Shown here: one piece after another, positions 43,781-56,240 of the stretch
Position numbering within the stretch: position 1 is the first letter of the stretch
How the letters are laid out: every line of letters begins with the position of its first letter
Source: Haberlea rhodopensis
Lineage: Eukaryota; Streptophyta; Magnoliopsida; Lamiales; Gesneriaceae
Reading direction: 5' to 3'
Assembly: GCA_907163345.1 (NCBI GenBank)
Contig: CAJQUN010000973.1
Coordinates: 62,001 to 126,000, forward strand
DNA length: 64,000 nucleotides
The notes under the pieces: model-generated
Database searches by the model: none
The model's input: only the letters and a program-made list of their open reading frames with translations
Told to the model about the DNA's origin: nothing
Position numbers and translations under genes: made by a program

Positions 43781-45348
43781 ATAATTCACATGGATCTATT
43801 TTTTAAAACTTTAATTTATTAGGTTCTTTTGTTTGATAAAATACCCTTTAATTAAAAAATCATGTCAAAATTCTTCAATTCATCCCTCCCACCACCACCA
43901 CATGTACATCTGTACTATTTATTATCCCCCATATGAACCAGTTACCCCCCAACACCATGCACAAATCGCTCCTGAGGAATCAGACAACGAATCAGTAACT
44001 GGTGTCGGCGGATCATGAAAAGAAGGAACGAATAAATAAAGTCAAAAGTCAACTCGTAAAAAAAATCGATCTTTGACAGAAATCTTGGTTGAGAGTTGAG
44101 ATAGATCTAAGCTAGTTAACAGGAAGTGATAGAGATGTGTTCAGATATTAGAAAATGGGTAGAATTTAGCTCCCGTTTAATGGCTGCGTATCCTCCACAT
44201 ACTTCCAATTTAATGATCCAGGTGACCAAAAACTCCCAATTTTCTCCTTTACTTCCTAACCGATTCCCTGTTTGCTAACTCCACTAATTCTGTTTGATTT
44301 TTAGATTGGTATTTTTGGATCCCTCTTGTCTGCTTGTGTTGTCAAAAAATACAAAGTTAACAAACGTGCACCAAAGGTTAAAAATCAAGTGCACAACAAA
44401 GTTAAAAATCAAGTGCACCACAAGCTTAAAAATTGTGCACCCCCATTACAAAAAAAATAAGTTCACTACAATGTTCGAAAATCGTGCACCACAAGGTTAA
44501 AAAGTCGTGTACCAAAAGACTAAAAATATAGTGCACCACAAGGTTAAAAAATAGAGCAGCACAAGGTCAACAAAATCATGTGCTATGAGGTCAAAAAATA
44601 ATGCACCACAAGCCTCTGTCAGCGCATTCACATCATGAATATTGCTCATCTTCATCTTCTAATAAGAAAATGCGGTCGCGCTTTATTTAAAAATAAATTC
44701 TATCAATGCACGCTTTGACACAAATAGCACGATTTATACCGCAAGTGCACGATTGTCATGTTTTAGTATAGATTATGAGAAGTAAGGTGTCAAACCTACA
44801 TATACTAACTGTAAGTACCAAATAAGACGCTTTAAACTATATTTAACCTACGATATTTAATTGAATAAAATATTAATTAACTAAATTAAACTATTGCTAA
44901 TGATCCAACCAAACGAACCAAAGATGACGAGAAAAATCCACTTGAGAATATTAGCAAGACGTCAATTCACCATTGTAATCCATGACAACCCTTGATTGAA
45001 TATCCATATATATCTAAGGTGGCGAGTTCTTCCATTTTTATCTAATATACTTTGTCGAGCTACATTAAACCTAATATTAACGTGCAATAAGCCACTCTTG
45101 TGTCCTTATTGAACAATCAATATTGCATTGAGATTTGTGAAAACTACAAGCCTTCGATTGGGTAATCTATTGCTATCACGCGTGTATTTGATTTCATATG
45201 TCGATCACAATCTGAAATCTACGGCCTAATTTACTATGTTGGATCGTAATATATTTTATCGATCTCAATCACGATAACTAATAGTAATTCAAATGTAGCT
45301 ACTCATTTGAATGCATTGAGAACATACATTATGCACATAGGAGATATG
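43781..45348. other. Intergenic with a minisatellite; no gene recognised
   Basis: Short frames only. The one at 43833-44018 ends in an acidic PEESDNESVTGVGGS tail but has no recognisable domain. The minisatellite at 44366-44612 is listed separately. Confidence 0.4.
44366..44612. repeat. Degenerate ~22-bp minisatellite
   Basis: The unit GTGCACCACAAGGTTAAAAATC recurs about ten times head to tail with substitutions and small indels. Confidence 0.8.
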
Positions 45349-46337
45349 TGTTGGAATATACCATAAAGACCATTCATTAAATGATTGATTTTGGCAAACA
45401 TTGTATTAAGATATTTCTTTCATGGCAATTCATTATTATATCTTATATTCAGTGTCTGTATATTATGAATTTATATATAATAATATCCTTAGAATAAAAT
45501 ATATTATTCTTAAGTAGTCCCTAGTTAACTATTATCAAGAACTATGATAATGATGATACATGGATACTAGTATATGTTGATTGATGACTTTGATCATGGA
45601 TATGAGATATCAAATCAATATATGGGTACATGTTAGATAACTATGTACTGGACCGACCCACCATGAGAATGCTACATGGATTGTTTTATGAAAGTCATAA
45701 ACGATTCTCATAGTGATAATTATGTATGTGATCATTACGACTTGCGATCACCAGAGATCCCAACATAATGAGTTATATATCTTGATATTGTCAAACGTTA
45801 CATGTAATAGGGTGAGCTATAAAGACAGTCGCTGGATATACTATGAATTATGTAGAGGGATGTTGAATGGTCAATATAGGATTTATCCATTCCATATAAC
45901 GGGAGTGGTTTTTTGGGCCCTTGATCGAGTGAGACTAAATATGCATTGACATGCTCGAATGAGTCGATATGTGATATCAAATTCATTTGTTTAATCTAGT
46001 CTACTCTGGAATCAAGAATAAAATATTGAACTTTACGAGTGTGACACATTACATGACTCGTGTTCAATCTAAACACCTAGGACAAAGGGATTAAGTTACA
46101 TGTGAAATATTATCACAGCCCAATAGGTAATGTCGAGTCAATGATATCCTTGAAACTTGAGTAGCCTTGATGTGTTGCTAGATGCCGCTCATTGTTTGTG
46201 ACATAAAATAAGATTTTATGTCACTGCCAACATTACAAGATCCTAACAGGTCACACAAAAGATTAAGTCGATAAAGAAAGATTAAATTCATTTGATGAAT
46301 TAAATAAATTATGAAGAGTCCTAATAAAAATATAAAG

Positions 46338-46391
<54 letters not shown>

Positions 46392-46400
46392 ATGGGCTGA
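45349..46400 (+). repeat. Left part of a diverged copia LTR (F), related to element E's LTR
   Basis: The sequence starts TGTTGGAATATACC and follows element E's LTR (47434 onward) over about 1 kb at lower identity. Shared landmarks include the ATGGCAATTCATTATTATAT block, GACCCACCATGAGAATGC, and TTTTATGTCACTGCCAACATTACAAGATCC. It ends in an (AT)n tract. The remaining third of the LTR appears to resume at about 56950. Confidence 0.75.
46339..46388. repeat. (AT)n microsatellite
   Basis: About 25 uninterrupted AT dinucleotides, at the point where the homology between LTR F and LTR E breaks off. Confidence 0.95.
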
Positions 46401-46653
46401 ACATAATAGCATTGCAAAACTTAAAACTATTGTCAATGGATACGTCAATCACAAATTAAGCGTGAATGTAGCCTATTAGTAAACATTACAATGAATTAAC
46501 ACACTAATAAGGTGATCTTGGAAACATACTTGTGCAACTCAAGGCCTTGGGTATACTCTTTTCCCACCACCCATAGAAACTAGATGGAATTCTTTACATC
46601 ACATGTTAGGATCTGTGTTATAAGCTTTAACTATTTTCTACAATAATTATCAA

Positions 46654-47433
46654 ATGCCTGTCAATGTTGATAGTTATTTATTGTGTCCTACTGATTGGGT
46701 TTTTGTTGCTCAATTTGTTGCTTTGTTATCTACTTTTAAGGAAGCAATCGATCATTTTCTGGTGTTTTTTATCCGACTTCTCCTTATTTTCTTCCCCTTA
46801 TATTTAGTATGTTTTGTAAATTTATCGAATTTATAGAAATAGATGATTTGGCACAATGAGTTCAACTTATGGAGGCAAAGTTTAAAAAACATTTGGAAAA
46901 TATTACACATGTTTATTGCATATCTACACTTTTAGATCCTAGTCAAGGAATCGACTCGTTTGATACTTTTTTGAATATTACTCTTAATTTTTGAAGAAGA
47001 ATGTTGACGATCAGAAGACGTCAATCGGACATTCTCTTCAAAATATGTTTGCAATGTATCATTCTGAATAGGTACAAGGGTCATCATCACATAGATGGCA
47101 GGAGGAAGAAGACACTACACATTCAAGAAATGGAGGGATTAATTTGCTAAGGAGTCTTGGCAGAAAGAAGGTGAGAGGAAGCGGAGTTTCATATACCACG
47201 TCGAACGAGTTACAATTCTTCTTGGGTTAGATGTTCGTAATAGATAAAAATTTGGACCTACTGGAGTGTTGGAAGGAAAACGTAAGACCATTTTCTATCT
47301 TAGCCAAAATGGCTGGAGACGTTTTTGCGGTTCAAACATCCAGGGTTGCATCGGAGTCGGCGTTCTAAACTTGTGGCTGAATCATTGGAGACCATCGAAC
47401 TTCACTTAATACAGATTCATTGTGCATGCTTAC
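46654..47433 (+). pseudogene. hAT transposase, C-terminal half (left of copia E)
   Basis: Broken frames on the plus strand spell LCPTDWVFVAQFVALLSTFK (46680-46740), then HLENITHVYCISTLLDPSQG. Then comes the start of the hAT dimerisation domain in alternating frames: LLEWWKENVRPFSILAKMAG and VFAVQTSRVASESAF. The sequence stops at the copia E insertion (CTTAC, 47429-47433). This dimerisation region is the most conserved part of plant hAT and RICESLEEPER-type transposases. Several stops and shifts make it non-functional. The N-terminal BED finger and most of the catalytic core were not seen. Confidence 0.7.
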
Positions 47434-48931
47434 TGTTGGGATATGCCCTAAGACAAGTCATTAGATGATTGTTTAAGACATACAATGTTTATGATTTTAT
47501 GAATGGCAATTCATTATTATATATTATTCGATTAACTGTGCAATATGAATTAATATATATGTTAATGTCCTTAGAATAATATTGTATTATTCTTAAAGAT
47601 GTCCCTAGTCAAGTATTATCATGAATATGGATAATGATAATACGTAGAGACTAGTATGTGTTGATTGATGAATTGTTCATTTATATGAGATATCAAATCA
47701 ATACATGGGTACATGTTAGAGAACGATGTACTGGACAGACCCACCATGAGAATGCAACATGGATAGTTATATGATCGTCATATGCAATTCTCATAGTGAT
47801 AATAATGTATGTAATCCTTACGACTTGTGATCATCAGAGATCCCAACATAAGAAGTTATGTATCTTGATATTGTCAAACGTTACCCGTAACAGGGTAAAC
47901 TATAAAGGCGACTATTGGATACACTACGAATTATGTAGAGGGATGTTGACTGATCGAGATAGGATTTGTCCCTCCTATATAACAGGAGATGTGTTTGGCC
48001 CTTGATCAAGTGAGAACTAAAATGCATGGCCATGCTCGAATGAGTCGATATGAGATATCGAGCTTATTCGTTTATTCTAGTTCTACTTGGGGATCAAGAA
48101 ATAGAGATTGAATATACGAGTATGACTATTCCATGACTCGTGTTCAATCTAAACACAAAGGACAAAGGGATTAAGTTATATGGTTAATATTATCACAAGT
48201 TCTAAAGGTTATGTCGAGTCATTGACATTCTTGTAATTTGGGTAGCCTTGATGTGTTGCTAGACACCGCTCTTTGCTTGTAACATAAAATGAGATTTTAT
48301 GTCACTGCCAACATTACAAGATCCTATCGGGTCGCACAAAAGATTAAATCGAGAAGGGAAATTAAATTCATGGGATGAATTAAATAATTAAGAGAAGTCT
48401 TAATTAATTAATAATTATAAGGATTAAATTATAATCATGGGCTTAAGCCCATGAGGCTTTATGAAAGCTTTTAATTAAATCCTATATAATGATATACAAG
48501 GTTATGATTAAATTTTTAATCATACAATTCATTCCTTGATATCAAAACCTAGCCACAAAAGAAAAGGCTTTCGGCCGCCTCTTGCTCGATCATCACGCCG
48601 TCGCCGCCGCCGTGATCTTCGACAATTCCGGCCATCGTCTAGCGGTTTAGAACCGTGTGACTTTGCTTCGTTTGTAAACAAGTCTAGCAACTTGTTTTAA
48701 ACATCCCTTTTCGTTTAATCGTGTGGATACCGTTGAGGCAAGACCTTGGAGGTGTTGCTCGAGACTCGGAGATCGTTGGACGAGGTGCTTCGTGGAAACT
48801 GCTCAAACACGCTACAAGGGTGAGACCTTTGATTCCTTTATCCGATATGAATCCCTATGTATAGATCCGCGGTTAAAGTAATCCAAAATTTTATTATTCC
48901 GCTGCGTTCCATGCTTGTTGGATTACTAACA
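47434..48931 (+). repeat. 5' LTR of copia E
   Basis: 1498 bp. It contains a CCGTCGCCGCCGCCG tract (about 48597-48612) and ends GGATTACTAACA one base before the primer site. Confidence 0.95.
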
Positions 48932-48932
48932 G

Positions 48933-48944
48933 TGGTATCAGAGC
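48933..48944 (+). other. Primer binding site of copia E
   Basis: TGGTATCAGAGC, complementary to initiator tRNA-Met, one base after the 5' LTR. Confidence 0.95.
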
Positions 48945-50708
48945 CGTGTACAAGGCTCATATCGGATTTTTGTGGTTAAATAGTTTAATCATATTTAGAT
49001 TAATATTGAATGCTATTTAAAACTGTATGAACATATATGATATGTTAATATTTAGTTTGTGAAATTATCATGATATTATATTTGATATAATTGATGTTTG
49101 ATGTATACGATACACGAAGCGAATAATCAAATATATTGATCAATGTTTCGGCCACCCCTAGCATATTGACCCACGGCTTAGCCACATGAGGGCTAGGGTT
49201 TTCGAACCCTTGGCTCGAGATGGCCTAGTCGTTGTGGCTCATGTTCATGCATGGAGGTTTCGAGACGTGGATGAGTTTTGAACTCTTTGGCTCGATAATG
49301 GTTCACGCATGCATGGATTAGTGGCTTCACCACATGAGAGCTAGGGTTTTCGAACCCTTGGCTCGAGATGGTTGAGCCAACCCCGTGCATGGCCTGACCG
49401 TGACTCGTGGCTAACAAATTCCATTGTTTCAATCAAGATGGCTCGATGAAAACTCAAGATGGTGCGAGGCGGCTAGGGTTTGGAACCCTAGCGCCGCCGC
49501 CGCTCGAGCATGGTTCGGCCATGGGCTAGGGTTTCGAACCCTAGGCGCATAATTGGTCCAGCCGTGTATTTGGTTGGTTCGAACCATGGTGGTTCGTGAC
49601 TTAGTCGCTTAAGTTCGAGGCATGTGATGTCCCGAGCGTACGATAATTTTTCAAAAATTATTTTACAGTTTTAATTAGAATTAAATTTAAAATGTTTAGA
49701 ATTTAATTAATTAAATGTTAAAGCATGCTTTATGTGTTGTTTGAGCATGGTGCATGGTTATAGCCCTTTGACCTATTAGATAGGATTTGTGAAGGTTTGT
49801 AATTTATAATACGACCTGCGTGTCGTGCCTTCTCTATTTTATTCTAAATGTAATCTATCCCCTATGTTCCCCTGGAATGTGAATCGAGGAATTCTATATC
49901 TTGTAAATAGTATATTTTAATTGTTGATGGTGATCAATGAAGATGGAGCATCGTGCCGGGATGAGGAGGCCATTCACAAATTGGAGCCAAAGGAAGGTGC
50001 TTGTGAAGTTACCTTAGGTTGACTCTTAGGTTTTTTCTCATTGGCTTGAGAAAATCATTAGTAGGGGCTATAACCATATCACGTTTAATTATGTATGTTG
50101 ATGCATGATTTATCTTATGTTTTAGATTGATAATTGTATTACACATATATATAGATATGTATACAATTATATGTAGTGGACATATTTTAAATTATCAAAC
50201 TAATCATGAGATCAATAAATCCCTCTAAAATATTAAGTTTTAGATGCCTTCCAAAATTAAAAGTACTCGTCAAAAACTTCGATTGTACATGTGTGGGTTT
50301 GCCAAAGCAAATCACCATGGCAATCTTAGTAAGGCGCGAAAGGATAAAAGTGATATCCGTTATACTTTAAATTGGGTACAACTTAACTAGGTTATCTCAA
50401 TAGGATTGGGAACCTAGAGGCATGTGTTGGATAATAATTCATTTGATGAATTGAACAAAGCGTTGTTCGTCCAACTATCCAAGAATTACATGTGATGTAA
50501 TTGACAAAGTGTTGTCTACCTAAATAACCGAGTCTTGGGCGATTAGCCAAAGCTAACTCAAGATTAGGCGAAATATGGATCTTGGCCCACTAAAGGTTTC
50601 GAGGGTTGATATTTTTTTTAACAAAATAGTGGGAGTATCATTTAATATAAGACCATGTTAAATGATTAAATCATAAACTTATTTTGCATATTTATATTGT
50701 AGATATCC
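48945..50708 (+). other. Long leader of copia E with repeated near-palindromes
   Basis: No gene. Between 49193 and 49545 four related near-palindromes occur: CTAGGGTTTTCGAACCCTTG twice (49193, 49341; each followed by GCTCGAGATGG), CTAGGGTTTGGAACCCTAG (49473), and CTAGGGTTTCGAACCCTAGG (49526). The position between primer site and gag is where packaging and dimerisation signals sit in retroelements, so RNA hairpins with that role are a reasonable inference. Confidence 0.6.
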
Positions 50709-51533
50709 ATGGCAACTAACAACGTAACAAGCACTTTATCACTGCGATCGGTCCTTGAGAAGGACAAATTAAATGGGACAAATTTCCTAGACTGGCATAG
50801 GAACTTGAGGATAGTCCTCAAACAAGAAAAGAAACAATATGTCCTAGAGGAACCCTTACCTGCTGAGGAACCTCCCCTAACGGCTACAAGAGCCGATAAA
50901 GATGCTTACAAGAAGCATCAAAGTGACGCACTTGATGTTGGGTGCCTTATGCTTGCCACCATGAACTCTGAGCTTCAGAAGCAACATGAGGAAATGCAGG
51001 CGTTTGATATGATCGAGCACCTTAAGCAACTGTACCAACAACAAGCAAGACAAGAGAGGTATGACGTCTCTAAGGCGTTATTCCAGTGTAGAATGGTGGA
51101 AGGAAGTCTGGTTGGTACTCATGTACTCAAGATGATTGGGTATATTGAGAATCTGGAGAAGCTGGGTTTTCCTTTGGACCAAGAGTTGGCCACTGACGTG
51201 ATCTTGCAATTGTTGCCTGAAAGCTTCAGTCAATTTGTCTTAAATTACAATTTGATTGAAATTGAGAAGACACTACCACAGTTACTTGGCATGCTTAGAA
51301 CTTTTGAAGCAAATAGCAAGAAGTCTAAACCTACAAATGTTCTTATTGTGAATAAGAACAAAGGAAAGACTAAAGCTAAGAACTTCAAGAAGAACAAGAA
51401 GGTCTTTGTTAAATCTAAGCCAAAGTCATCTGCACTGAAACCAAAGGGAGGGATAGTGAAGGAAGAGAACTGTTTCCATTGCGGTGAGACCGGCCATTGG
51501 AAAAGAAACTGGAAGTATATATGGAGGATCTAA
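50709..51533 (+). pseudogene. Copia E: gag
   Basis: A 274-codon frame. The N-terminal capsid part has LEKDKLNGTNFLDWHRNLRI and VLKQEKKQYVLEEPLP; helical capsid follows (LKQLYQQQARQERYDVSKAL, LEKLGFPLDQELATDVIL, SFSQFVLNYN). A Lys-rich stretch leads to a zinc knuckle CFHCGETGHWKRN whose final Cys is lost. A base deletion near 51510 shifts the frame exactly there, ending gag early and separating it from protease, which reads on in the next frame. Apart from that point the gag looks intact. Confidence 0.92.
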
Positions 51534-53051
51534 AGAAAGGAAGTGTGACTTCCACTTCAGGTATTTTTGTTATAGAAGTCAATTTATCTACTTCTTCATC
51601 ATGGGTATTAGATACTGGATGTGGATCTCACATTTGTGTAAATGTGCAGGACCTCAAAAAGAGTAGATTGTTGGCGAAAGGCGAAGTTGATCTCCGAGTT
51701 GGAAATGGAGCAAGAGTTGCTGCATTAGCTATAGGAGATTATTATTTATCTTTGTCTTCTGGTTTATCGTTGATTTTAAAAGACTGTTATTTTGTGCCAT
51801 CCATTACCAAAAACATAATTTCTATTTCTTGTTTAGACAAGTGTGGGTTTTCATTTATGATAAAGGACAACTGTTGTTCTATTTATTTAAATGATATGTT
51901 TTATGCTAGTGCACAAATGGTGAATGGTCTTTATTTATTAAATCTTGATATGCCTATCTATAACATAAATACTAAAAGGATTAAAAATAATGATTGTAAT
52001 CCGACTTATCTCTGGCACTGTCGCTTGGGCCACATAAACGAGAACCGCATATCTAAACTTCATAAGGATGGAGTATTAGATTCATTTGATTTTGAATCAT
52101 ATGAAACATGCGAATCTTGTTTAATGGGCAAGATGACTAAAGCCCCTTTCAAGGGACATGTTGAAAGGGCAAATGTTTTATTGGGACTAATACATAGTGA
52201 TGTATGTGGACCAATAAGTACACAAGCTAGAGGTGATTTTCAATACTTCGTTACATTTACTGATGACCTCAGTAGATATGGGTATGTGTACCTAATGAAG
52301 CATAAGCATGAAACCTTTGAAAAGTTCAAAGATTTCAAGAATGAAGTACAAAACCAACTTGGCAAAAGTATCAAAATCCTTCGATCAGATCGAGGAGGTG
52401 AATACTTAAGCCAAGAGTTTCATGACTATCTAAAGGAGTGTGGGATAGTCCCACAACTCACTCCTCCGTATACTCCACAATGGAATGGTGTATCTGACAG
52501 GAGAAATCGAACCTTGTTAGACATGGTTAGATCAATGATGAGTCATTCAGATCTTCCGATATCGTTTTGGGGACACGCTCTAGAAACAGCGATTTTCTTA
52601 CTGGACCGTGTTCCATCTAAATCAGTGGAAAAGACACCATATGAGATATGGACTGGGAAGCGTCCTAGTATGTTTTTTTATGAAGATTTGGGGTGTGAGG
52701 CTTTCGTTAGACGTCACGCCACTAACAAACTTGGACCCAAATCTGATAAGTGTTTATTTGTGGGGTATCCTAAGAAAACGAAAGGATACTATTTCTATTA
52801 TCCCACCGAGAACAAAGTAGTTGTTGCTCGGACTGGTGTATTTCTTGAAAGAGAATTTATTTCTAGAAAAACCAGTGGGAGAAAAATAAAACTTAGTGAA
52901 ATTCAACCACAAGAAAACACTGAACCTGAGATTGAGATGGAAACAGAGCAGGCACCGCAAGCTGTTGTGGAAGAAGTACCTGTTCAAGAGACACAAGCCC
53001 AGCGTAGGTCTGTAAGAGAACACCGGGAGCCACAGAGATATGGATTTCTTG
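51511..53051 (+). pseudogene. Copia E: protease and integrase
   Basis: This frame reads LEVYMEDLKKGSVTS, then the protease active site WVLDTGCGSHIC and ITKNIISISCLDKCGF. The integrase zinc finger WHCRLGHINENRI ... CESCLMGKM follows, and the DDE core: LIHSDVCGPIS, VTFTDDLSRYGYVYLMKHK, RSDRGGEYLS and the Glu-bearing region PQWNGVSDRRNRTLLDMV, where Ser-Asp stands in place of the usual Val-(Ala/Ser)-Glu. The C-terminal part has PYEIWTGKRPS and KCLFVGYPKKTKGYYFY. A base loss near 53052 shifts it out of frame with RT. Confidence 0.92.
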
Positions 53052-54601
53052 TCAAGGTGACTTACTACTTATTGATGAGGATGAGCCGTCATCTTATCAA
53101 CAAGCTATAATGGGCAATGATTCTGAGAAATGGCAAGAGGCCATGAAATCTGAGATGGAATCCATGTATGCAAACCAAGTATGGACTTTGGTTGATCCAC
53201 CTGAAGGTGTACGACCCATAGGGTGCAAATGGATTTTCAAGAAAAAGACCGATATGGATGGTAATGTACAAACCTATAAAGGTCGGCTGGTTGCAAAAGG
53301 ATTCAAACAAATTCATGGTATTGACTATGATGAAACCTTTCACCAGTGGCCATGGTTAAATCCATAAGGATCTTACTTGCAATAGCTGCATTTCATGATT
53401 ATGAAATCTGGCACAGCCCGAGGGTTTTGTCGATCCAAAGGATGCTGGAAAGATATGCAAGCTACAACGATCCATTTATGGATTGAAGCAAGCTTCTCGG
53501 AGTTGGAATCTTCGTTTTGATGATGCAATCAAAGAGTTTGGTTTTATCAAAAACGAAGATGAGCCTTGTGTCTACAAGAAGGTCAGTGGGAGCGTAATCA
53601 TTTTCCTAGTGTTGTATGTAGATGACATACTTCTCATTGGGAATGATATCCCTGCCTTACAATCTGTAAAGATTTGGCTAGGGAATTGCTTTTCGATTAA
53701 AGACTTGGGAGCAGCCACCTATGTATTAGGAATCAAGATCTATAGAGATAGATCAAGAAGACTTCTCGGCCTAAGTCAAAGTACATACATAGACAAAGTG
53801 CTTAAAAGGTTTAGCATGCAAGAATCAAAGAAAGAATTCGTGCCTATGACTCATGGTATATATCTCTCGAAGGAACGGTGTCCTTCAACACCAGATGAGA
53901 GACAACGCATGAGTAAGATTCCATATGCATCAGCTATTGGATCTATCATGTATGCCATGATATGTACTCGTCCCGATGTATCGTATGCTTTGAGCATGAC
54001 GAGCAGATATCAAGTTGATCCAGGTGAAGGTCACTGGATTGCTGTCAAGAACATCCTGAAGTACTTGAGAAGGACTAAGGATACATTCTTGATTTATGGA
54101 GGTGAGGAAGAGCTCAATGTAATGGGTTACACTGATGCAAGCTTCCAAACCGACAAAGATGATTTCCGATCGCAATCTGGATATGTGTATTGCCTAAATG
54201 GAGGTGCTGTGAGCTGGAAGAGTTCAAAGCAAGAAACAGTAGCCGATTCTACAACGGAAGCTGGGTATATTGCTGCCTCGGATGCAGCAAAGGAAGCTGT
54301 TTGGATTAGGAAGTTCATTTCTGAACTTGGAGTGGTGCCTAGCATTAAAGATCCGATAGAACTCTATTGTGACAACAATGGAGCGATCGCATTGGCTAAG
54401 GAACCTAGATCTCACCAAGATCCAAGCACATACTTAGGCATTTCCATTTCATTCGAGAAATCGTAGAAATGGGAGATGTTAAAATATGCAAAGTACCAAC
54501 ATATGATAACGTATCTGACCCATTGACGAAGCCACTGTCACAGCAGAAGCATGATCGTCATACTAGATCTCTAGGCATTAGGTATATGTCTGAGTGGTCT
54601 T
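53052..54601 (+). pseudogene. Copia E: reverse transcriptase and RNase H, with motif A deleted
   Basis: RT opens WQEAMKSEMESMYANQVWTL and VRPIGCKWIFKKKTD ... GRLVAKGFKQIHGIDYDETF. A one-base loss near 53341 shifts the frame. At about 53415 the text jumps from HDYEIW to PEGFVDPKDAG, removing the roughly 20-residue block that holds motif A (usual form QMDVKTAFLNG) and its catalytic Asp. Downstream RT (YGLKQASRSWN, LYVDDILLIGND) and RNase H (GYTDASFQTD, DSTTEAGYIAASDAAKEA, LYCDNNGAIALAKEP) read well until another one-base loss near 54418. The final DPLTKPLSQQKH and RYMSEWS end at 54601. RT cannot be active. Confidence 0.92.
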
Positions 54602-54618
54602 AGTGCAAGTGGGAGATT

Positions 54619-56123
54619 TGTTGGGATATGCCCTAAGACAAGTCATTAGATGATTGTTTAAGACATACTATGTTTATGATTTTATGAATGGCAATTCATT
54701 ATTTTATATTATTCGATTAACTGTGCAATATGAATTAATATATATGTTAATGTCCTTAGAATAATATTGTATTATTCTTAAAGATGTCCCTAGTCAAGTA
54801 TTATCATGAATATGGATAATGATAATACGTAGAGACTAGTATGTGTTGATTGATGAATTGTTCATTTATATGAGATATCAAATCAATACATGGGTACATG
54901 TTAGAGAACGATGTACTGGACAGACCCACCATGAGAATGCAACATGGATAGTTATATGATCGTCATATGCAATTCTCATAGTGATAATAATGTATGTAAT
55001 CCTTACGACTTGTGATCATCAGAGATCCCAACATAAGAAGTTATGTATCTTGATATTGTCAAACGTTACCCGTAACAGGGTAAACTATAAAGGCGACTAT
55101 TGGATACACTACGAATTATGTAGAGGGATGTTGACTGATCGAGATAGGATTTGTCCCTCCTATATAACAGGAGATGTGTTTGGCCCTTGATCAAGTGAGA
55201 ACTAAAATGCATGGCCATGCTCGAATGAGTCGATATGAGATATCGAGCTTATTCGTTTATTCTAGTTCTACTTGGGGATCAAGAAATAGAGATTGAATAT
55301 ACGAGTATGACTATTCCATGACTCGTGTTCAATCTAAACACAAAAGACAAAGGGATTAAGTTACATGGTTAATATTATCACAAGTTCTAAAGGTTATGTC
55401 GAGTCATTGACATTCTTGTAATTTGGGTAGCCTTGATGTGTTGCTAGACACCGCTCTTTGCTTGTAACGTAAAATGAGATTTTATGTCACTGCCAACATT
55501 ACAAGATCCTATCGGGTTGCACAAAAGATTAAATCGAGAAGGGAAATTAAATTCATGGGATGAATTAAATAATTAAGAGGAGTCTTAATTAATTAATAAT
55601 TATAAGGATTAAATTATAATCATGGGCTTAAGCCCATGAGGCTTTATGAAAGCTTTTAATTAAATCCTATATAATGATATACAAGGTTATGATTAAGTTT
55701 TTAATCATACAATTCATTCCTTGATATCAAAACCTAGCCACAAAAGAAAAGGCTTTCGGCCGCCTCTTGCTCGATCATCACCGCCGCCGCCGCCGCCGCA
55801 GCAGTGATCTTCGACAATTCCGGCCATCGTATAGCGGTTTAGAACCGTGTGACTTTTCTTCGTTTGTAAACAAGTCTAGCAACTTGTTTTAAACATCCCT
55901 TTTCGTTTAATCGTGTGGATACCGTTGAGGCAAGACCTTGGAGGTGTTGCTCGAGACTCGGAGATCGTCGGACGAGGTGCTTTGTGGAAACTGCTCAAAC
56001 ACGCTACAAGGGTGAGACCTTTGATTCCTTTATCCGATATGAATCCCTATGTATAGATCCGCGGTTAAAGTAATCCAAAATTTTATTATTCCGCTGCGTT
56101 CCATGCTTGTTGGATTACTAACA
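54619..56123 (+). repeat. 3' LTR of copia E
   Basis: 1505 bp, near-identical to 47434-48931. The main visible difference is a longer CCG tract (about 55781-55799) with an added CAGCAG. Confidence 0.95.
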
Positions 56124-56128
56124 CTTAC

Positions 56129-56240
56129 ATTGCTTAAAGATTGCTTCGATGCAGAGCAAATGAATAAAAGAGGAGGAGGAGTCGACGAGTTCGGCAACCA
56201 AAGTTCCGAAGATGAAGAAGAATTGCAAAGACTATATTAA
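56129..56240 (+). pseudogene. hAT transposase, extreme C-terminus (right of copia E)
   Basis: Directly after the second CTTAC, the frame LLKDCFDAEQMNKRGGGVDE runs into an acidic tail SSEDEEELQRLY and TAA. It continues the dimerisation-domain text that stops at 47433, as C-termini of plant hAT transposases do (a short LKD-x-x-DAE helix, then acidic residues). Confidence 0.75.

Larger units (their letters stand above)
47434..56123 (+). mobile_element. Copia element E, young, inserted in the hAT transposase pseudogene
   Basis: An 8690-bp plus-strand element with LTRs 47434-48931 and 54619-56123 (TGTTGGGATATG...GGATTACTAACA) and a perfect 5-bp duplication CTTAC (47429-47433, 56124-56128). In order: 5' LTR, primer site, a 1.76-kb leader, gag, protease, integrase, RT, RNase H, polypurine tract (AAGTGGGAGAT), 3' LTR. 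The LTRs differ at only a small number of positions plus a CCG-repeat length change, so the insertion is recent. Yet the polyprotein has several single-base shifts and a small RT deletion. Confidence 0.95.

Noticed and set aside
46339..46388. Hydrophobic repeat peptide from a frame across the (AT)n tract
   Set aside because: It is the translation of the microsatellite.
45713..55190. A small ORF found three times (45713, 47796, 54981) starting MIIMYVI
   Set aside because: It lies in LTR F and in both LTRs of copia E; it repeats because the LTR repeats, and sits in non-coding LTR sequence.
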